From CBDCVN01 sp965223585 (GTDB lineage Bacteria; Deinococcota; Deinococci; Deinococcales; Trueperaceae): a DNA stretch of 64,000 nucleotides. The stretch lies in assembly GCA_965223585.1 (NCBI GenBank), contig CBDCWW010000023.1, positions 620,001 to 684,000 of the forward strand, written 5' to 3'. This document shows positions 18,206 through 27,332 of the stretch, one piece after another. Under the pieces are notes generated by a model. It ran no database searches, was not told the DNA's origin, and saw only the letters and a program-made list of their open reading frames with translations. Each line of letters begins with the position of its first letter. The stretch's first letter is position 1. Both the position numbers and the translations under genes were made by a program.

Positions 18206-21052
18206 CTAGTATTTGTGAAGAATATCAAGTGGGATAAAGATATCAGAGCACCTAAAAATGGGCTCACTTGTTAAAGTGCCTATTCTAGAGTAACTGGTGC
18301 CTTCCATTGTTTCTTCAAAGGTAGGAGCTTCTTCAGGTTCTACCTCTACCAACCAACGACTATTACTTTCACTAAATAAAGCAATAATAGGATGATTTAC
18401 TCTCTCTGAAGTTGGTACAGCCTCAATGTCAAGATTCATTCCTAAACCTCCTGCTAAAGACATTTCAGCAGCAGCCACTGCTAAGCCCCCTTCACTAACA
18501 TCATGACAACTACGCACCAAGCCATTTTTAATAGCCGTGTGAAGTTTTTGTGCTGTGTGTAAGGCATTGCTCTCTACATTGGGCACATTATCATTGCCCA
18601 CTCCAAAATGTTTAGCCAGTAAAGATCCTCCCAATTCATCTTTGGTTTGTCCCACTATATAAACATAATTCCCTGCCTCTTTAACATCCATAGTAACTGC
18701 TTTAGCTATATCAGGTACTATGCCTATAGCTGAAATGAGCAGTGTGCCCGGAATGGCTTGCCTCTCACCATTAGCTGCCACATATTCGTTGTTAAGACTA
18801 TCTTTACCAGAGATAAAAGGGGTGTTGAATATTAAAGCCCCATCATAACAGCCCTGAGCTGCTTTAACTAGGCTACCTAACCTATCAGGCAAGTTAGGAT
18901 TCCCCCAACAAAAGTTGTCCAGAATAGCAATTGTGTTTGGGTCAGCCCCTACTGCTACAGCGTTGCGAATGGCCTCGTCTACAGCACTTAAAGCCATATT
19001 ATAAGGATTGATTTCACCATAAAGGGGATTAATGCCATTGCTTATGGCTATCCCTTTTACACCTTTACTACCCAAAGGTCTAATAACAGCACCATCACTA
19101 GGACCACTGTTATTAATACCAGTAAAGGGCTTGATGACTGTGCCACCTTGCACTTCATGATCATAAGTGCGTACTATAGCTTCTTTACTAGCCACGTTGG
19201 GATCAGCGAGGAGTTTAAGTAATACTTCAGGGGCATTAAAGTTTTGGTAATCCTGACTTAGAGTTTTAGTTTTAGGAGGAGACCATTCAGCCTTTAATTT
19301 AAGCCTTGGGTGCCCTTCGTGCAAAAGTTTCATAGGCAAATTCACTACAGACTTATTTTCATAGGTGACTTGCATTTGCTCTTTGCCAGTCATTTCACCC
19401 ACATCATCCCAGTGAACACTAAACTTCTCACAAAGCTTAGCAAGCCGAGGGATATTTTCTGGATGAACAGCTAACACCATCCTCTCTTGTGCTTCGCTCA
19501 GCCAAACTTCCCAAGGCTGCAGGCCACTATACTTAAGCCCTACTTTAGTAAGCTCAACTTCAGCACCTAAACTCTCAGCCATTTCCCCTATAGCTGAAGA
19601 TAGTCCTCCTGCTCCACAGTCAGTTATAGCAGTGTAAAGTTCTAAGTCTCTAGCTATTAGGATGACCTCCAAAACATCTTTTTCAACTATAGGGTCACCA
19701 ATCTGAACTGCAGTGCTAGCAAAACTGGCCTCACTAGTTTCACTATCTAAATCTAGTGAAGAAAAAGTAGCACCTCTTAAACCGTCCCTACCTGTTTTAC
19801 CGCCAAGGACTATTAATCTATCACCTATTTGTGGTTTGGTTTTATGGCTATTCCTAGGAGCAAACCCAACACAACCACAGTAAACTAAGGGGTTAGCAAT
19901 ATAGCCTTCATGGTAAAGGACAGCACCGTTAACAGTTGGTATACCCATTTTATTGCCGTAGTCTCCTACACCTGCTATTACCCCTGCTTGAATGCGCCTT
20001 GGATGCAGTGAGCCTTCAGGCAGAGATTCATTAGGAAGGTCTTGTGGACCAAAGCAAAGTATATCAGTTAGGGCTATTGGTTTAGCTGATACTCCTATAA
20101 CATCTCGAATAACGCCACCCACGCCAGTATTGGCCCCGCCGAAAGGTTCTAAAGCTGAGGGGTGATTGTGGGTTTCAACTTTAAAGGACATTACATAGTC
20201 TTCATCAAATTCCACTATGCCAGCGTTGTCTACAAAGGTGGAAACCAGCCAATCTTTTTTACAAACTTCAGTTGCTGCTCGAATATAAGTATTCAGCAGA
20301 CCGTCAATGATTTTTTGCCCTGAGACATTACCATCAGCATCTTTTTCTACAAAATCAATCTCTGCCCTAAAAGTTTTATGATAGCAGTGCTCAGACCAAG
20401 TTTGTGCAACCATTTCTAGCTCAGCATCTGTTAGAGGACGGTTTTGCTCTTTGGCAAAATCACGCAAAACCTGCATTTCATTTAACCCAAGTGCCAAACG
20501 GCGTTCTTGTGAAAGAGCTATTAAGCTTTCGTTAGCTAAAGAAATTAAATCAACTTGTTCTATCTGTCCTGTGCTGGACGTGCTAGTGATAAAGCTGGGT
20601 TCTATAAAACCTAACTTATAGTGCTCAACAACTTCGTTGCATAGGAGACTCTTAGCTAGCATGTGTAGAGTTTCTTCATCCAATTCACCATCAAGTTGGT
20701 AACTATGTCCCGTAACCACAGTAACTTCAGGTAGTCCCAAACGCTTAGCAGCCTGTGAGAGTTCAAAAGCCACTCTATCTGTGACACCGGGCAAAAAGCT
20801 AACTTCAACAGTCAGTAGGGGAGAGGTAGGCAAAGAATCTGACCAGTGCCAAGCTATTGTTTGGGTGACAGGATCTTGCAAGACTTCAGTACAAATCCTT
20901 TCTACATCACTATTTTGTAAGTCTGGATGTTTTAGAAAAAAGATTTGTGCTTGGCTAATTTGATTAACACTTTGAAAACCAGCTTGCTTAACTTCTCTTA
21001 GAAGATTGCTTGGAAGATTATCGCTTAAAATTATGCGTACAAATTTGCTCAT
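18206..21052 (-). CDS. purL: Phosphoribosylformylglycinamidine synthase, long form with fused PurS-like region
   Basis: 948 residues. PurL converts FGAR, ATP and glutamine-derived ammonia to FGAM in purine synthesis. The synthetase core starts near residue 195 (LTDAELEMVAQTWSEHCYHKTF) and includes ETHNHPSALEPFGGANTGVGGVIRD, ITDCGAGGLSSAIGEMAE and the C-terminal CHDVSEGGLAVAAAEM. The first 165 residues look like a PurS-type region (two ferredoxin-like repeats), normally a separate subunit. There is no glutaminase domain, so a separate PurQ should exist elsewhere. The ATG is preceded by a perfect 9-bp palindrome and no ribosome-binding site; a leaderless mRNA is likely. No other pur genes are adjacent. 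Confidence 0.93.
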   Translation of the reverse strand: MSKFVRIILSDNLPSNLLREVKQAGFQSVNQISQAQIFFLKHPDLQNSDVERICTEVLQDPVTQTIAWHWSDSLPTSPLLTVEVSFLPGVTDRVAFELSQAAKRLGLPEVTVVTGHSYQLDGELDEETLHMLAKSLLCNEVVEHYKLGFIEPSFITSTSSTGQIEQVDLISLANESLIALSQERRLALGLNEMQVLRDFAKEQNRPLTDAELEMVAQTWSEHCYHKTFRAEIDFVEKDADGNVSGQKIIDGLLNTYIRAATEVCKKDWLVSTFVDNAGIVEFDEDYVMSFKVETHNHPSALEPFGGANTGVGGVIRDVIGVSAKPIALTDILCFGPQDLPNESLPEGSLHPRRIQAGVIAGVGDYGNKMGIPTVNGAVLYHEGYIANPLVYCGCVGFAPRNSHKTKPQIGDRLIVLGGKTGRDGLRGATFSSLDLDSETSEASFASTAVQIGDPIVEKDVLEVILIARDLELYTAITDCGAGGLSSAIGEMAESLGAEVELTKVGLKYSGLQPWEVWLSEAQERMVLAVHPENIPRLAKLCEKFSVHWDDVGEMTGKEQMQVTYENKSVVNLPMKLLHEGHPRLKLKAEWSPPKTKTLSQDYQNFNAPEVLLKLLADPNVASKEAIVRTYDHEVQGGTVIKPFTGINNSGPSDGAVIRPLGSKGVKGIAISNGINPLYGEINPYNMALSAVDEAIRNAVAVGADPNTIAILDNFCWGNPNLPDRLGSLVKAAQGCYDGALIFNTPFISGKDSLNNEYVAANGERQAIPGTLLISAIGIVPDIAKAVTMDVKEAGNYVYIVGQTKDELGGSLLAKHFGVGNDNVPNVESNALHTAQKLHTAIKNGLVRSCHDVSEGGLAVAAAEMSLAGGLGMNLDIEAVPTSERVNHPIIALFSESNSRWLVEVEPEEAPTFEETMEGTSYSRIGTLTSEPIFRCSDIFIPLDILHKY

Positions 21053-21057
21053 AAAAG

Positions 21058-21079
21058 TTATGTTAAGATTTTAACATAA
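21058..21079 (-). promoter_or_regulatory. Palindromic operator overlapping the purL promoter
   Basis: Perfect 9-bp arms TTATGTTAA and TTAACATAA with a 4-bp spacer end five bases before the purL start codon. On the minus strand TAACAT inside it would serve as -10 box, seven bases from the ATG. A protein bound here would block a leaderless purL transcript. The regulator is unknown. Confidence 0.5.
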
Positions 21080-21302
21080 AGCCTAAGGCTAACATTAGCC
21101 AAGTGATTGAGACTACATGATTTATATAATCCAATTAGCTATAAAATCAATCAAATTCGATAACTTCTAGGAAATTTAATTGTTAATTTACCCACAAATA
21201 CCCTGTTGTAGGGACATGTTGAGATACGTTCCTGCTCGAGTCCCTAAAAGTCCTGCTGAGATTTTTGGGGCATTAATTAGGTGAATTGAGAGTTTTAAGC
21301 TA

Positions 21303-22622
21303 ATGGCAAGATTTTTTTACTTTCATTTGAGATGGATAGTGTCTTTCAATGCTTTAGTAGCATTATTGCTAATACCTACTCAGACACATAAACCCCACGT
21401 TAAAAGTTACTTAAAACCTGTCACCATTAAACTGATTCCTCATAAAACACCAAATAAACAGCTTATAGGCTACTTTACTTCATGGAGCATTTATGATAAA
21501 GAAGCTCCGTACAGCGTTAAGGACATAGCTGGGTCTGGGGCAGCTCAGAAGCTTACAGCCATAAATTATGCTTTTGCCAAAGTAACTGATAGTGCTTGTG
21601 AATTAGGTGACCCTTGGGGAGACTACGAAAAACCTTTTGGTGAAGAGAGTAGTGTAGATGGCATTGCAGATGAAGCTAAACAAGAACTAAAAGGGAATTT
21701 TAATCAGTTTAAGAAGCTAAAGGGGCTTTACCCTGATATTAAGTTAGTTATTGTTTTAGGTGGCTGGACTTGGTCAGAACATTTTTCAGATATTGCCTTA
21801 ACCGCTGAAACTAGGAAGTCTTTTGTATCTTCTTGCATAGACCTTTTCATCAAAGGCAATCTACCTGAACGTGAAGAAGGTGTGGCTAAAGGTATATTTG
21901 ATGGTATTGAAGTAGATTGGGAGTATCCTGCTGCACCGGGGCATCCTAATAATGTTTATCGTGAAGAAGATACTGCTAATTTCACGGCGCTCTTACAAGA
22001 ATTCAGAAAACAATTAGATGAGGTTAATCCTGAGCTTGTCTTGAGCATAGCTGCGCCAGCAGGCGAAAATAGATATAGTCGTATTGAGCTTGCTAGTATT
22101 GCTGGCAATTTAAATTGGATAAACCTTATGACCTATGACTTTCGGGGAGCTTGGGACAAAATGACTTTTCATAATGCCAATCTTTATAACTCAGAGGAAA
22201 GTCCTTCAGCCCTACCTTTGTCTACGCATGAAACTGTACAGGCTTATCTTGCTGCAGGGGTGCCAAGGCATAAGTTAATTATAGGTATGCCTTTTTATGG
22301 TGTGGGTTGGTCAGTTGCTAGTAGTAATGGTAATGGCCTTTATCAAACAGTTAAAGCATCTGTAGGCTATGACTCTTACCGTTCTTTAGCTAGTTTACTT
22401 GCAGATAGCCACACTCGTTATTGGGATGATAATTCCAAAGCTGCTTGGCTATTTGATGGGGATACTTTTTGGACTTTTGAAGATGCTGAGGTAGCTGTCC
22501 ATAAAATTAGCTATATTAAGGAGAATAAATTAGGAGGGGCAATGGTGTGGTCTCTTAATGGTGATGATGAAGAAGCAAGTTTACTTAAGACAATTCACAA
22601 GGGGCTTTTTACTAGTCCATAA
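21303..22622 (+). CDS. GH18 chitinase-like glycoside hydrolase, exported
   Basis: 439 residues. An N-terminal hydrophobic segment (about 8-24, WIVSFNALVALLLIPT) acts as signal or anchor. The (beta/alpha)8 GH18 domain runs from about 52 (LIGYFTSWSIY) to 430. The active-site block DGIEVDWEYP spans residues 200-209: Glu207 is the catalytic acid and Asp205 is present, but the position usually occupied by the second Asp of DGxDxDxE is Glu203. Other family marks are LVIVLGGWTWS, INLMTYDFRGAW and the final GGAMVWSLNGDD. It probably cleaves chitin or related beta-1,4-GlcNAc polymers outside the cytoplasm. No binding module is attached. Confidence 0.9.
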   Translation: MARFFYFHLRWIVSFNALVALLLIPTQTHKPHVKSYLKPVTIKLIPHKTPNKQLIGYFTSWSIYDKEAPYSVKDIAGSGAAQKLTAINYAFAKVTDSACELGDPWGDYEKPFGEESSVDGIADEAKQELKGNFNQFKKLKGLYPDIKLVIVLGGWTWSEHFSDIALTAETRKSFVSSCIDLFIKGNLPEREEGVAKGIFDGIEVDWEYPAAPGHPNNVYREEDTANFTALLQEFRKQLDEVNPELVLSIAAPAGENRYSRIELASIAGNLNWINLMTYDFRGAWDKMTFHNANLYNSEESPSALPLSTHETVQAYLAAGVPRHKLIIGMPFYGVGWSVASSNGNGLYQTVKASVGYDSYRSLASLLADSHTRYWDDNSKAAWLFDGDTFWTFEDAEVAVHKISYIKENKLGGAMVWSLNGDDEEASLLKTIHKGLFTSP

Positions 22623-22721
22623 TTGGCATGTTTTAGTCTCAAATTCTATTTTAGTCTATACTCGAGTCCACTGTCCTTTATTGTATGAGCTAATTTGAAA
22701 CCCCTCAGTAAGCATTAACTC

Positions 22722-24818
22722 TTAAGCTGCCTTTTCTTGCTCTGTTGCTATTAAGTACCTAAAGCCTTTAACTATATAGCTACTGGTTACTGATGTAGGG
22801 AATTTATAAAACTGATCCCATGCTCTAGGAGCATACTGGCTATAGTTATGTTCTCTTCTAGGATAGAAATCAAGATAAGCAAGACGTACTGCATGACCTA
22901 TAACTACATCTAGTACTATTATTCCATTTATATATAGATCTGGATTGTTTTCACTTAATATGGCTAGAGTCTGCAAGGCTTCAATAGTTAGTTGCCTATA
23001 TTCAGGGGCTTCTATTTTGTTTAGCAGGTGTTCTATGCGCAAAGCAAAATTCCTCTCACCAGCAGTCATTTCAGCAAGGACAAGTTGACTATCTAAACGG
23101 TTGCGCCTATCAAGTTTGTTACCAATAACTATCCCCTCACAGTGCTCTAAAAGTTGCCAAACATTAGGGTAAAAGTCCTTTTCTACACGATTTAGAGCAC
23201 CTTCATATTGCCTCCTACGTAACCAACCTGCTGAAGAGTCAAGAAGATTCTCTTTAAAGCCTAGATCCCAACTGATGTCTTGAGCACCACTAGTAGATAG
23301 AGTTTCTTGCTCCTTGAGTTGATTACTAATAGTTTCATAGCCCATCATCACTTTCCGTAAACGCATCTGAATATCTGAGGGTGCTAAATGCATAAGCCTC
23401 TCATAAGCTTCTTCTTGGGTCACTTGTGACTCTTTAGCCAATTCATTAGTAATTAACAGTATCAAATAACCTACACGAATTGTAAGTATACCCTCAAAAA
23501 GTTTTGGCTCTGCCCTCATAAGCATGCTGACATAGACTAAAACCTCTTGGGTTAAGACTTTGTCTCTGACATCTTCACGGCTAAAGGTGTTCAGCTTTTT
23601 TACTAGCTCGGTATAGGGTATTGGCTTAGTAATAAGCGAATCTTCGCTAAAAGACTTACCAATAAGTATTTGTTTTTGTTGTACCAAGACATCAGCTACA
23701 GCTTCAAGAATATCTAAGTCAGTTTTATTTAAAAGACCTGCAGTGCGTCTTATTTCAGCCCACAATTGTATTTGACTGGCTTTGTTATAGGCTTCTTCTA
23801 AGAGTTTGCGTACAGTCAGTCGTTCAGCTAAGCGAGTATTAAAATCGAGCCCTTTAAGACGTGCAAGATTAGCCAAAATTTCTATTTGTTCGCAAAGGTT
23901 GTCCGAGACCTTAAGCTTATCTAACAAGTTATCAACATTTTCCTCGAGTTCAAGGGCAACTTCTTCATCACAACTAAGTGCTCTTACTGGACCATCTTTA
24001 AGATATTGGCCAGTTTTTACTTTGCGCTCTACAGGGGCTCCAATAAAACCAAAGTCATGTAGGTCGTCTATACGCTCTAAGCTCGAGCTATGTTGTAAAA
24101 CTTGTAAAGGACCAAGTTGCACAGGAACATCGTCACAGAAGCCTTTGCGAAAATCACTCATTAGTTCTAAAATAGCTTCACGACTGGCCTCGAGCATAGT
24201 GTGGGTTAGCAATAATGTTAATAAGGGCCTTCCTGATTGTTGCCAATTTCGTTGCAAATAAGCTATTTCACCTTTTAAGCGTTCTAAGAGAATTTGTGAA
24301 TCTAGCGTTAAATAGAACTCGCTTTGGTCGAAAAAGTTAGGTAAGAAAATTACTAACTCACCACAAAGTTGATAAAGACGTGAAGTAGTTAAGCTACGCA
24401 CTAATTTAAGAGGTCTACCAGTAAGGCCCAGCTTCTTATTAAGGCCTACCTGATTATAAACGCATACAAGTTCCCCTGCACGGTAAACGGGTATGCCAAG
24501 CTGTTCAGGTGTTTGTGTAACAATGCCTTGCTCAATCAGTTCAGCCTGTAAAGCTTCGTCTTCAGCTAAGAGAGCAATTTGTACAACGGGCTGATGTGAT
24601 TTTTGGTGCAGGTAAAGTCCTAGAGGGTCAACATTCCTAGGTCGAAGGAGATTCTCATCAAGCATTTGTCCTAGTAGATAAAGACTTTGTGCCCAAATTA
24701 AAGGTAAGTTATCATTTGGTTTTCTAGCTTGACTATGCGGAGTTTCTCGCTCAGCGTCGATATTTTCCAGAGGAACATAATAAAGCTCGGGTACACAATT
24801 TAAAACCATCTTTTTCAA
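22722..24818 (-). CDS. Phosphorylase-kinase-alpha-like protein, C-terminal part (frameshifted)
   Basis: 698 residues in the frame following the GH15-like part. It begins, after the frameshift region, with VPELYYVPLENIDAE and PLIWAQSLYLLGQML, which correspond to the stretch immediately after the GH15 domain in animal phosphorylase kinase alpha/beta (VPELYSVP, LPHMWGQSLYILG). It then continues with GRPLKLVRSLTTSRLY, GRPLLTLLLTHTMLE and a long helical region. The Met at 24818 is inside the homologous region and is not a natural start. Together with the upstream part it would be about 1065 residues. No catalytic kinase subunit is nearby. In bacteria the role of this family is unsettled. Confidence 0.82.
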   Translation of the reverse strand: MKKMVLNCVPELYYVPLENIDAERETPHSQARKPNDNLPLIWAQSLYLLGQMLDENLLRPRNVDPLGLYLHQKSHQPVVQIALLAEDEALQAELIEQGIVTQTPEQLGIPVYRAGELVCVYNQVGLNKKLGLTGRPLKLVRSLTTSRLYQLCGELVIFLPNFFDQSEFYLTLDSQILLERLKGEIAYLQRNWQQSGRPLLTLLLTHTMLEASREAILELMSDFRKGFCDDVPVQLGPLQVLQHSSSLERIDDLHDFGFIGAPVERKVKTGQYLKDGPVRALSCDEEVALELEENVDNLLDKLKVSDNLCEQIEILANLARLKGLDFNTRLAERLTVRKLLEEAYNKASQIQLWAEIRRTAGLLNKTDLDILEAVADVLVQQKQILIGKSFSEDSLITKPIPYTELVKKLNTFSREDVRDKVLTQEVLVYVSMLMRAEPKLFEGILTIRVGYLILLITNELAKESQVTQEEAYERLMHLAPSDIQMRLRKVMMGYETISNQLKEQETLSTSGAQDISWDLGFKENLLDSSAGWLRRRQYEGALNRVEKDFYPNVWQLLEHCEGIVIGNKLDRRNRLDSQLVLAEMTAGERNFALRIEHLLNKIEAPEYRQLTIEALQTLAILSENNPDLYINGIIVLDVVIGHAVRLAYLDFYPRREHNYSQYAPRAWDQFYKFPTSVTSSYIVKGFRYLIATEQEKAA

Positions 24819-25920
24819 CTGTTACTTTATCAAGTTTTTCTCGGTAAATTTGTGCTTCTTCGGGTTTATTACAAAAAAGGGCATCAAGGTAAAGGTAAGT
24901 CAAAAAAAGCGGCCACTCACATTCAATATTTTCAAACTGCTTAAGTTCGCTAGGCTCGTAATAGAGCTTGCCCGCATCTTCTATAGCAGTCTGGTGACCA
25001 TCTCTAAGAAAACGCTTTAGGCCATAATTGCCTGCTAACTTTTCCATGACTTTAAGTCTGGTTTGCTCCACTAAGGTTTTATCCTCTACTGCAAAAGCAG
25101 GAAAGCTAATAGCAGAAAGGAGTGCTGCATCAACCTCTTTTGAGCTTGACTCACGTGGCAAAAGTCCTTCTAGAGTAATGCGTGCTTTAGCAATGGCATC
25201 GGGTAAAACATGCAAGACAGATGCCTGTGAACCACGAACCCCAAAAAGATTAAATCCATTTAGAGCTTCTAATGCAGCTTTGGACATTGCTACTGAGGAA
25301 GCATTTATTTCTGGTTGCCCCCTATTAATTTTATTTCCACGTTCCCAAACACCATAATCTGGTGTGCGATATGTACCACTTATGTAATAGACAAGATTTT
25401 GAACAAAATTAACTTCATCGATGGTAAAAATAATCTGCAAGCCTGAAGTTGTCATTTGGGCTAGCATAAGCAAATATAAAGAGGTTGCATCAAGTTGTAG
25501 GTGACCCCACTCTCCATCACCAACCACAGTATTACCTGTAGCAGCGTCATATTTAGCGTGCAAAGCGTCCAAAGGCTGCAAGGTTTCTTTAAACCTTTCT
25601 ACTTTGCTTGCCTGTTTCATCATAGCGTTCAAAAGACCACGCATCAGTTTGATAGTGGCATGTTCTAATTCATAACCCTTCCCACCATCATTATCTAGTT
25701 TTCTATAGGCTAAAGCTAAGGCCCAAATTGCTAAGCTGCTGTAGACATTATCACGTACCCAAGCATCTGTATAATTTCCATGAACAGTAACAGCTGTACT
25801 AGCAGGCAATAAGCCTGTTACAGGATGCTGCTTGTCAAGGATTAAAGCTTTGATTTGTTTATAGTAGGGCTCGAGTTGACTACTCAAGCCTCCTTCTTGA
25901 AATTGTTTATTATCACTCAT
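24751..25920 (-). CDS. Phosphorylase-kinase-alpha-like protein, N-terminal GH15-type domain
   Basis: 389 residues. Strikingly close to eukaryotic phosphorylase kinase alpha: HPVTGLLPASTAVTVHGNYTDAWVRDNVYSSLAIW, VVGDGEWGHLQLDATSLYLLMLAQMT, RFLRDGHQTAIED and FENIECEWPLF. The fold is an (alpha/alpha)6 barrel of the GH15 glucoamylase type. The last 18 or so residues (LCTRALLCSSGKYRR) are out-of-frame translation after a one-base shift near 24820. Continuing in the other frame restores homology. AGGTGG about 11 bases before the ATG supports the start. The break may be a real mutation, a programmed shift or a sequencing error. Confidence 0.85.
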   Translation of the reverse strand: MSDNKQFQEGGLSSQLEPYYKQIKALILDKQHPVTGLLPASTAVTVHGNYTDAWVRDNVYSSLAIWALALAYRKLDNDGGKGYELEHATIKLMRGLLNAMMKQASKVERFKETLQPLDALHAKYDAATGNTVVGDGEWGHLQLDATSLYLLMLAQMTTSGLQIIFTIDEVNFVQNLVYYISGTYRTPDYGVWERGNKINRGQPEINASSVAMSKAALEALNGFNLFGVRGSQASVLHVLPDAIAKARITLEGLLPRESSSKEVDAALLSAISFPAFAVEDKTLVEQTRLKVMEKLAGNYGLKRFLRDGHQTAIEDAGKLYYEPSELKQFENIECEWPLFLTYLYLDALFCNKPEEAQIYREKLDKVTVEKDGFKLCTRALLCSSGKYRR

Positions 25921-25970
25921 AGTTCATGCAACCACCTTCGCAAGTTACGGCTAATGGTATTTTCCTTTTG

Positions 25971-26093
25971 TTAATCAAAGCTATACACTAATTCGCTTAA
26001 CTTGCTAGCTGTGAGTTTTCTTAAGGCTAAGCTGCTTTCGGTAAGGACTTGTCTTGATTGATTTGATACTTGATTTGCTAAGTTGACTACCAT
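25971..26093 (-). CDS. Possible 40-residue peptide upstream of the GH15-like gene
   Basis: A short frame beginning MVVNLANQVSNQSRQVLTES with AGGTG just before the ATG (26093) and ending 50 bases before the GH15-like start. It is Ser/Gln/Leu-rich and looks helical. Its good ribosome-binding site and position suggest a small gene or leader peptide. I recognise no family. Confidence 0.35.
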   Translation of the reverse strand: MVVNLANQVSNQSRQVLTESSLALRKLTASKLSELVYSFD

Positions 26094-26185
26094 ATTTCAC
26101 CTAAAAATTATTGTTAATAGAACTTCCTCAATATAGCATAAAATAAAAGCAGAAAACTATGTTTAGACTTCTTGAGGTTCTTTCC

Positions 26186-26358
26186 TTAGTAGTGGCAACG
26201 GCACTGTAAAAAGCCAACACGCTGGTCACGCACTAAATATGTAAGTCGATGTTCTTGAGTAATGCGCCTTGACCACACCCCAATACCAAAATGTTTCAGA
26301 GGTTCAGGTTTGCCAATACCTATAAAAGGATCACGTAGAACTTCCTTTCTAGCAAATC
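26186..26358 (-). pseudogene. YoeB-type toxin remnant (C-terminal half only)
   Basis: The minus strand encodes VLRDPFIGIGKPEPLKHFGI, then WSRRITQEHRLTYLVRD and a final QCRCHY before the stop. This matches the second half of YoeB ribosome-dependent endoribonucleases (GKPEPLKH, FWSRRITxEHRLVY, CxxHY). A stop codon lies just upstream in the same frame. The N-terminal half and any YefM antitoxin are missing. It is therefore a dead toxin left after loss of the operon. The gap between 26094 and 26185 shows nothing else. Confidence 0.75.
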
Positions 26359-26403
26359 ACAGTTGAGGCAATTAACTTTGCACTGTAGTACTATGTAGTA
26401 ATA

Positions 26404-27153
26404 ATGAAAGAGATTAAAGAGCTACTGCAGCATGAAGAGATAGATATTTTGGACTCTGGCACTTGTGGCCAAATAAAAGAGCTGGACATCAACTACTATG
26501 CAGTAAAAGGAGAACAATGTATCAAAGCATGGCAAGCTATCTACAAAAACTCTGATAGGACAGTTATTGTCGTACCAGAAAAAGTCAATGATGGAGTGGT
26601 TATTAGTAGAGATAAGGATACTATTGAAAAGGATTTAGCAACTTACTCGCAAATTGATCTCGAGCAATGGATGGAAGAACGCTGGGAGGGATATGACTTT
26701 GATAATGAAGAAGACGAGCTAGTTGAAATGATGGAAGAAATAGGTGAAGAGGTTCCAGACTCACAACCTAACCATCAATTTACAATTCCTTATGATATAT
26801 TGTCGCAGAAGGCATTAAATAAGTTATGGTTATTGGATTTCACAGGTATTAAGCGATACGAAATACCTATTTATATGCAATATGGTGGCTGGAATGCTTG
26901 TCCAATGCCAGATGAACAAGTAGCAGTGCTAAAGTACTGGCATGATAAATATGGTGCGGAATTGTTTGGTCTTACAGATGATGTATTAGAAATGTTTGTG
27001 AAGAAACCACCTTCAAACTATGACGAGGCCCACATTTTGGCTAAAGAACAAATGGCGTATTGTGATGATATAGTATTTCAAGGAACTATGACAGTAAAGC
27101 GCCTTGCCGAGAGCTTGATTAATAGTACATCTTGGTATTTTTGGTGGGACTAG
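26404..27153 (+). CDS. DUF4253 domain protein
   Basis: 249 residues, very acidic (DFDNEEDELVEMMEEIGEE). The C-terminal half has the DUF4253 pattern: WNACPMPDEQVAVLKYWHDKYGAELFGLTDDVLEMFVKKPP, then LAKEQMAYCDDIVFQGTMTVKRLAESLINS and the closing WYFWWD. This domain is found in many bacterial proteins of unknown role, sometimes near toxin or immunity genes. There is no clear ribosome-binding site. It ends overlapping, tail to tail, with the coiled-coil gene on the minus strand (27150). Confidence 0.8.
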   Translation: MKEIKELLQHEEIDILDSGTCGQIKELDINYYAVKGEQCIKAWQAIYKNSDRTVIVVPEKVNDGVVISRDKDTIEKDLATYSQIDLEQWMEERWEGYDFDNEEDELVEMMEEIGEEVPDSQPNHQFTIPYDILSQKALNKLWLLDFTGIKRYEIPIYMQYGGWNACPMPDEQVAVLKYWHDKYGAELFGLTDDVLEMFVKKPPSNYDEAHILAKEQMAYCDDIVFQGTMTVKRLAESLINSTSWYFWWD

Positions 27154-27332
27154 TACAAAAGATCAATAGAACTTTGTTTTTGACTTTCTCTAAGCTCTTG
27201 AACATCTTCTGTAAGCTGATTAGCATTCCCCCTAAGCTCACCAACGCTAACAGCTAGGTTTTCTACTATATTTTCTAGCCTATCTAAGCGATTTTCAGTT
27301 TTAGTTACACGTTCTAAAGTTGTTATTGCCAT
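27150..27332 (-). CDS. Small coiled-coil protein, 60 residues
   Basis: The whole chain is one predicted coiled coil with regular hydrophobic spacing (LERVTKTENRLDRLENIVENLAVSVGELRG). Its ATG overlaps the stop of the upstream SARP-like frame (ATGGCAATAA), a pattern of translational coupling, so the two are likely co-expressed. It may oligomerise or bind the regulator. No named family beyond a resemblance to short coiled-coil partners of DNA-binding proteins. Confidence 0.5.
   Translation of the reverse strand: MAITTLERVTKTENRLDRLENIVENLAVSVGELRGNANQLTEDVQELRESQKQSSIDLLY

Noticed and set aside
23806..24261. 151-codon plus-strand frame
   Set aside because: Antisense of the phosphorylase-kinase-like gene; Ser/Arg-rich composition typical of a shadow frame.
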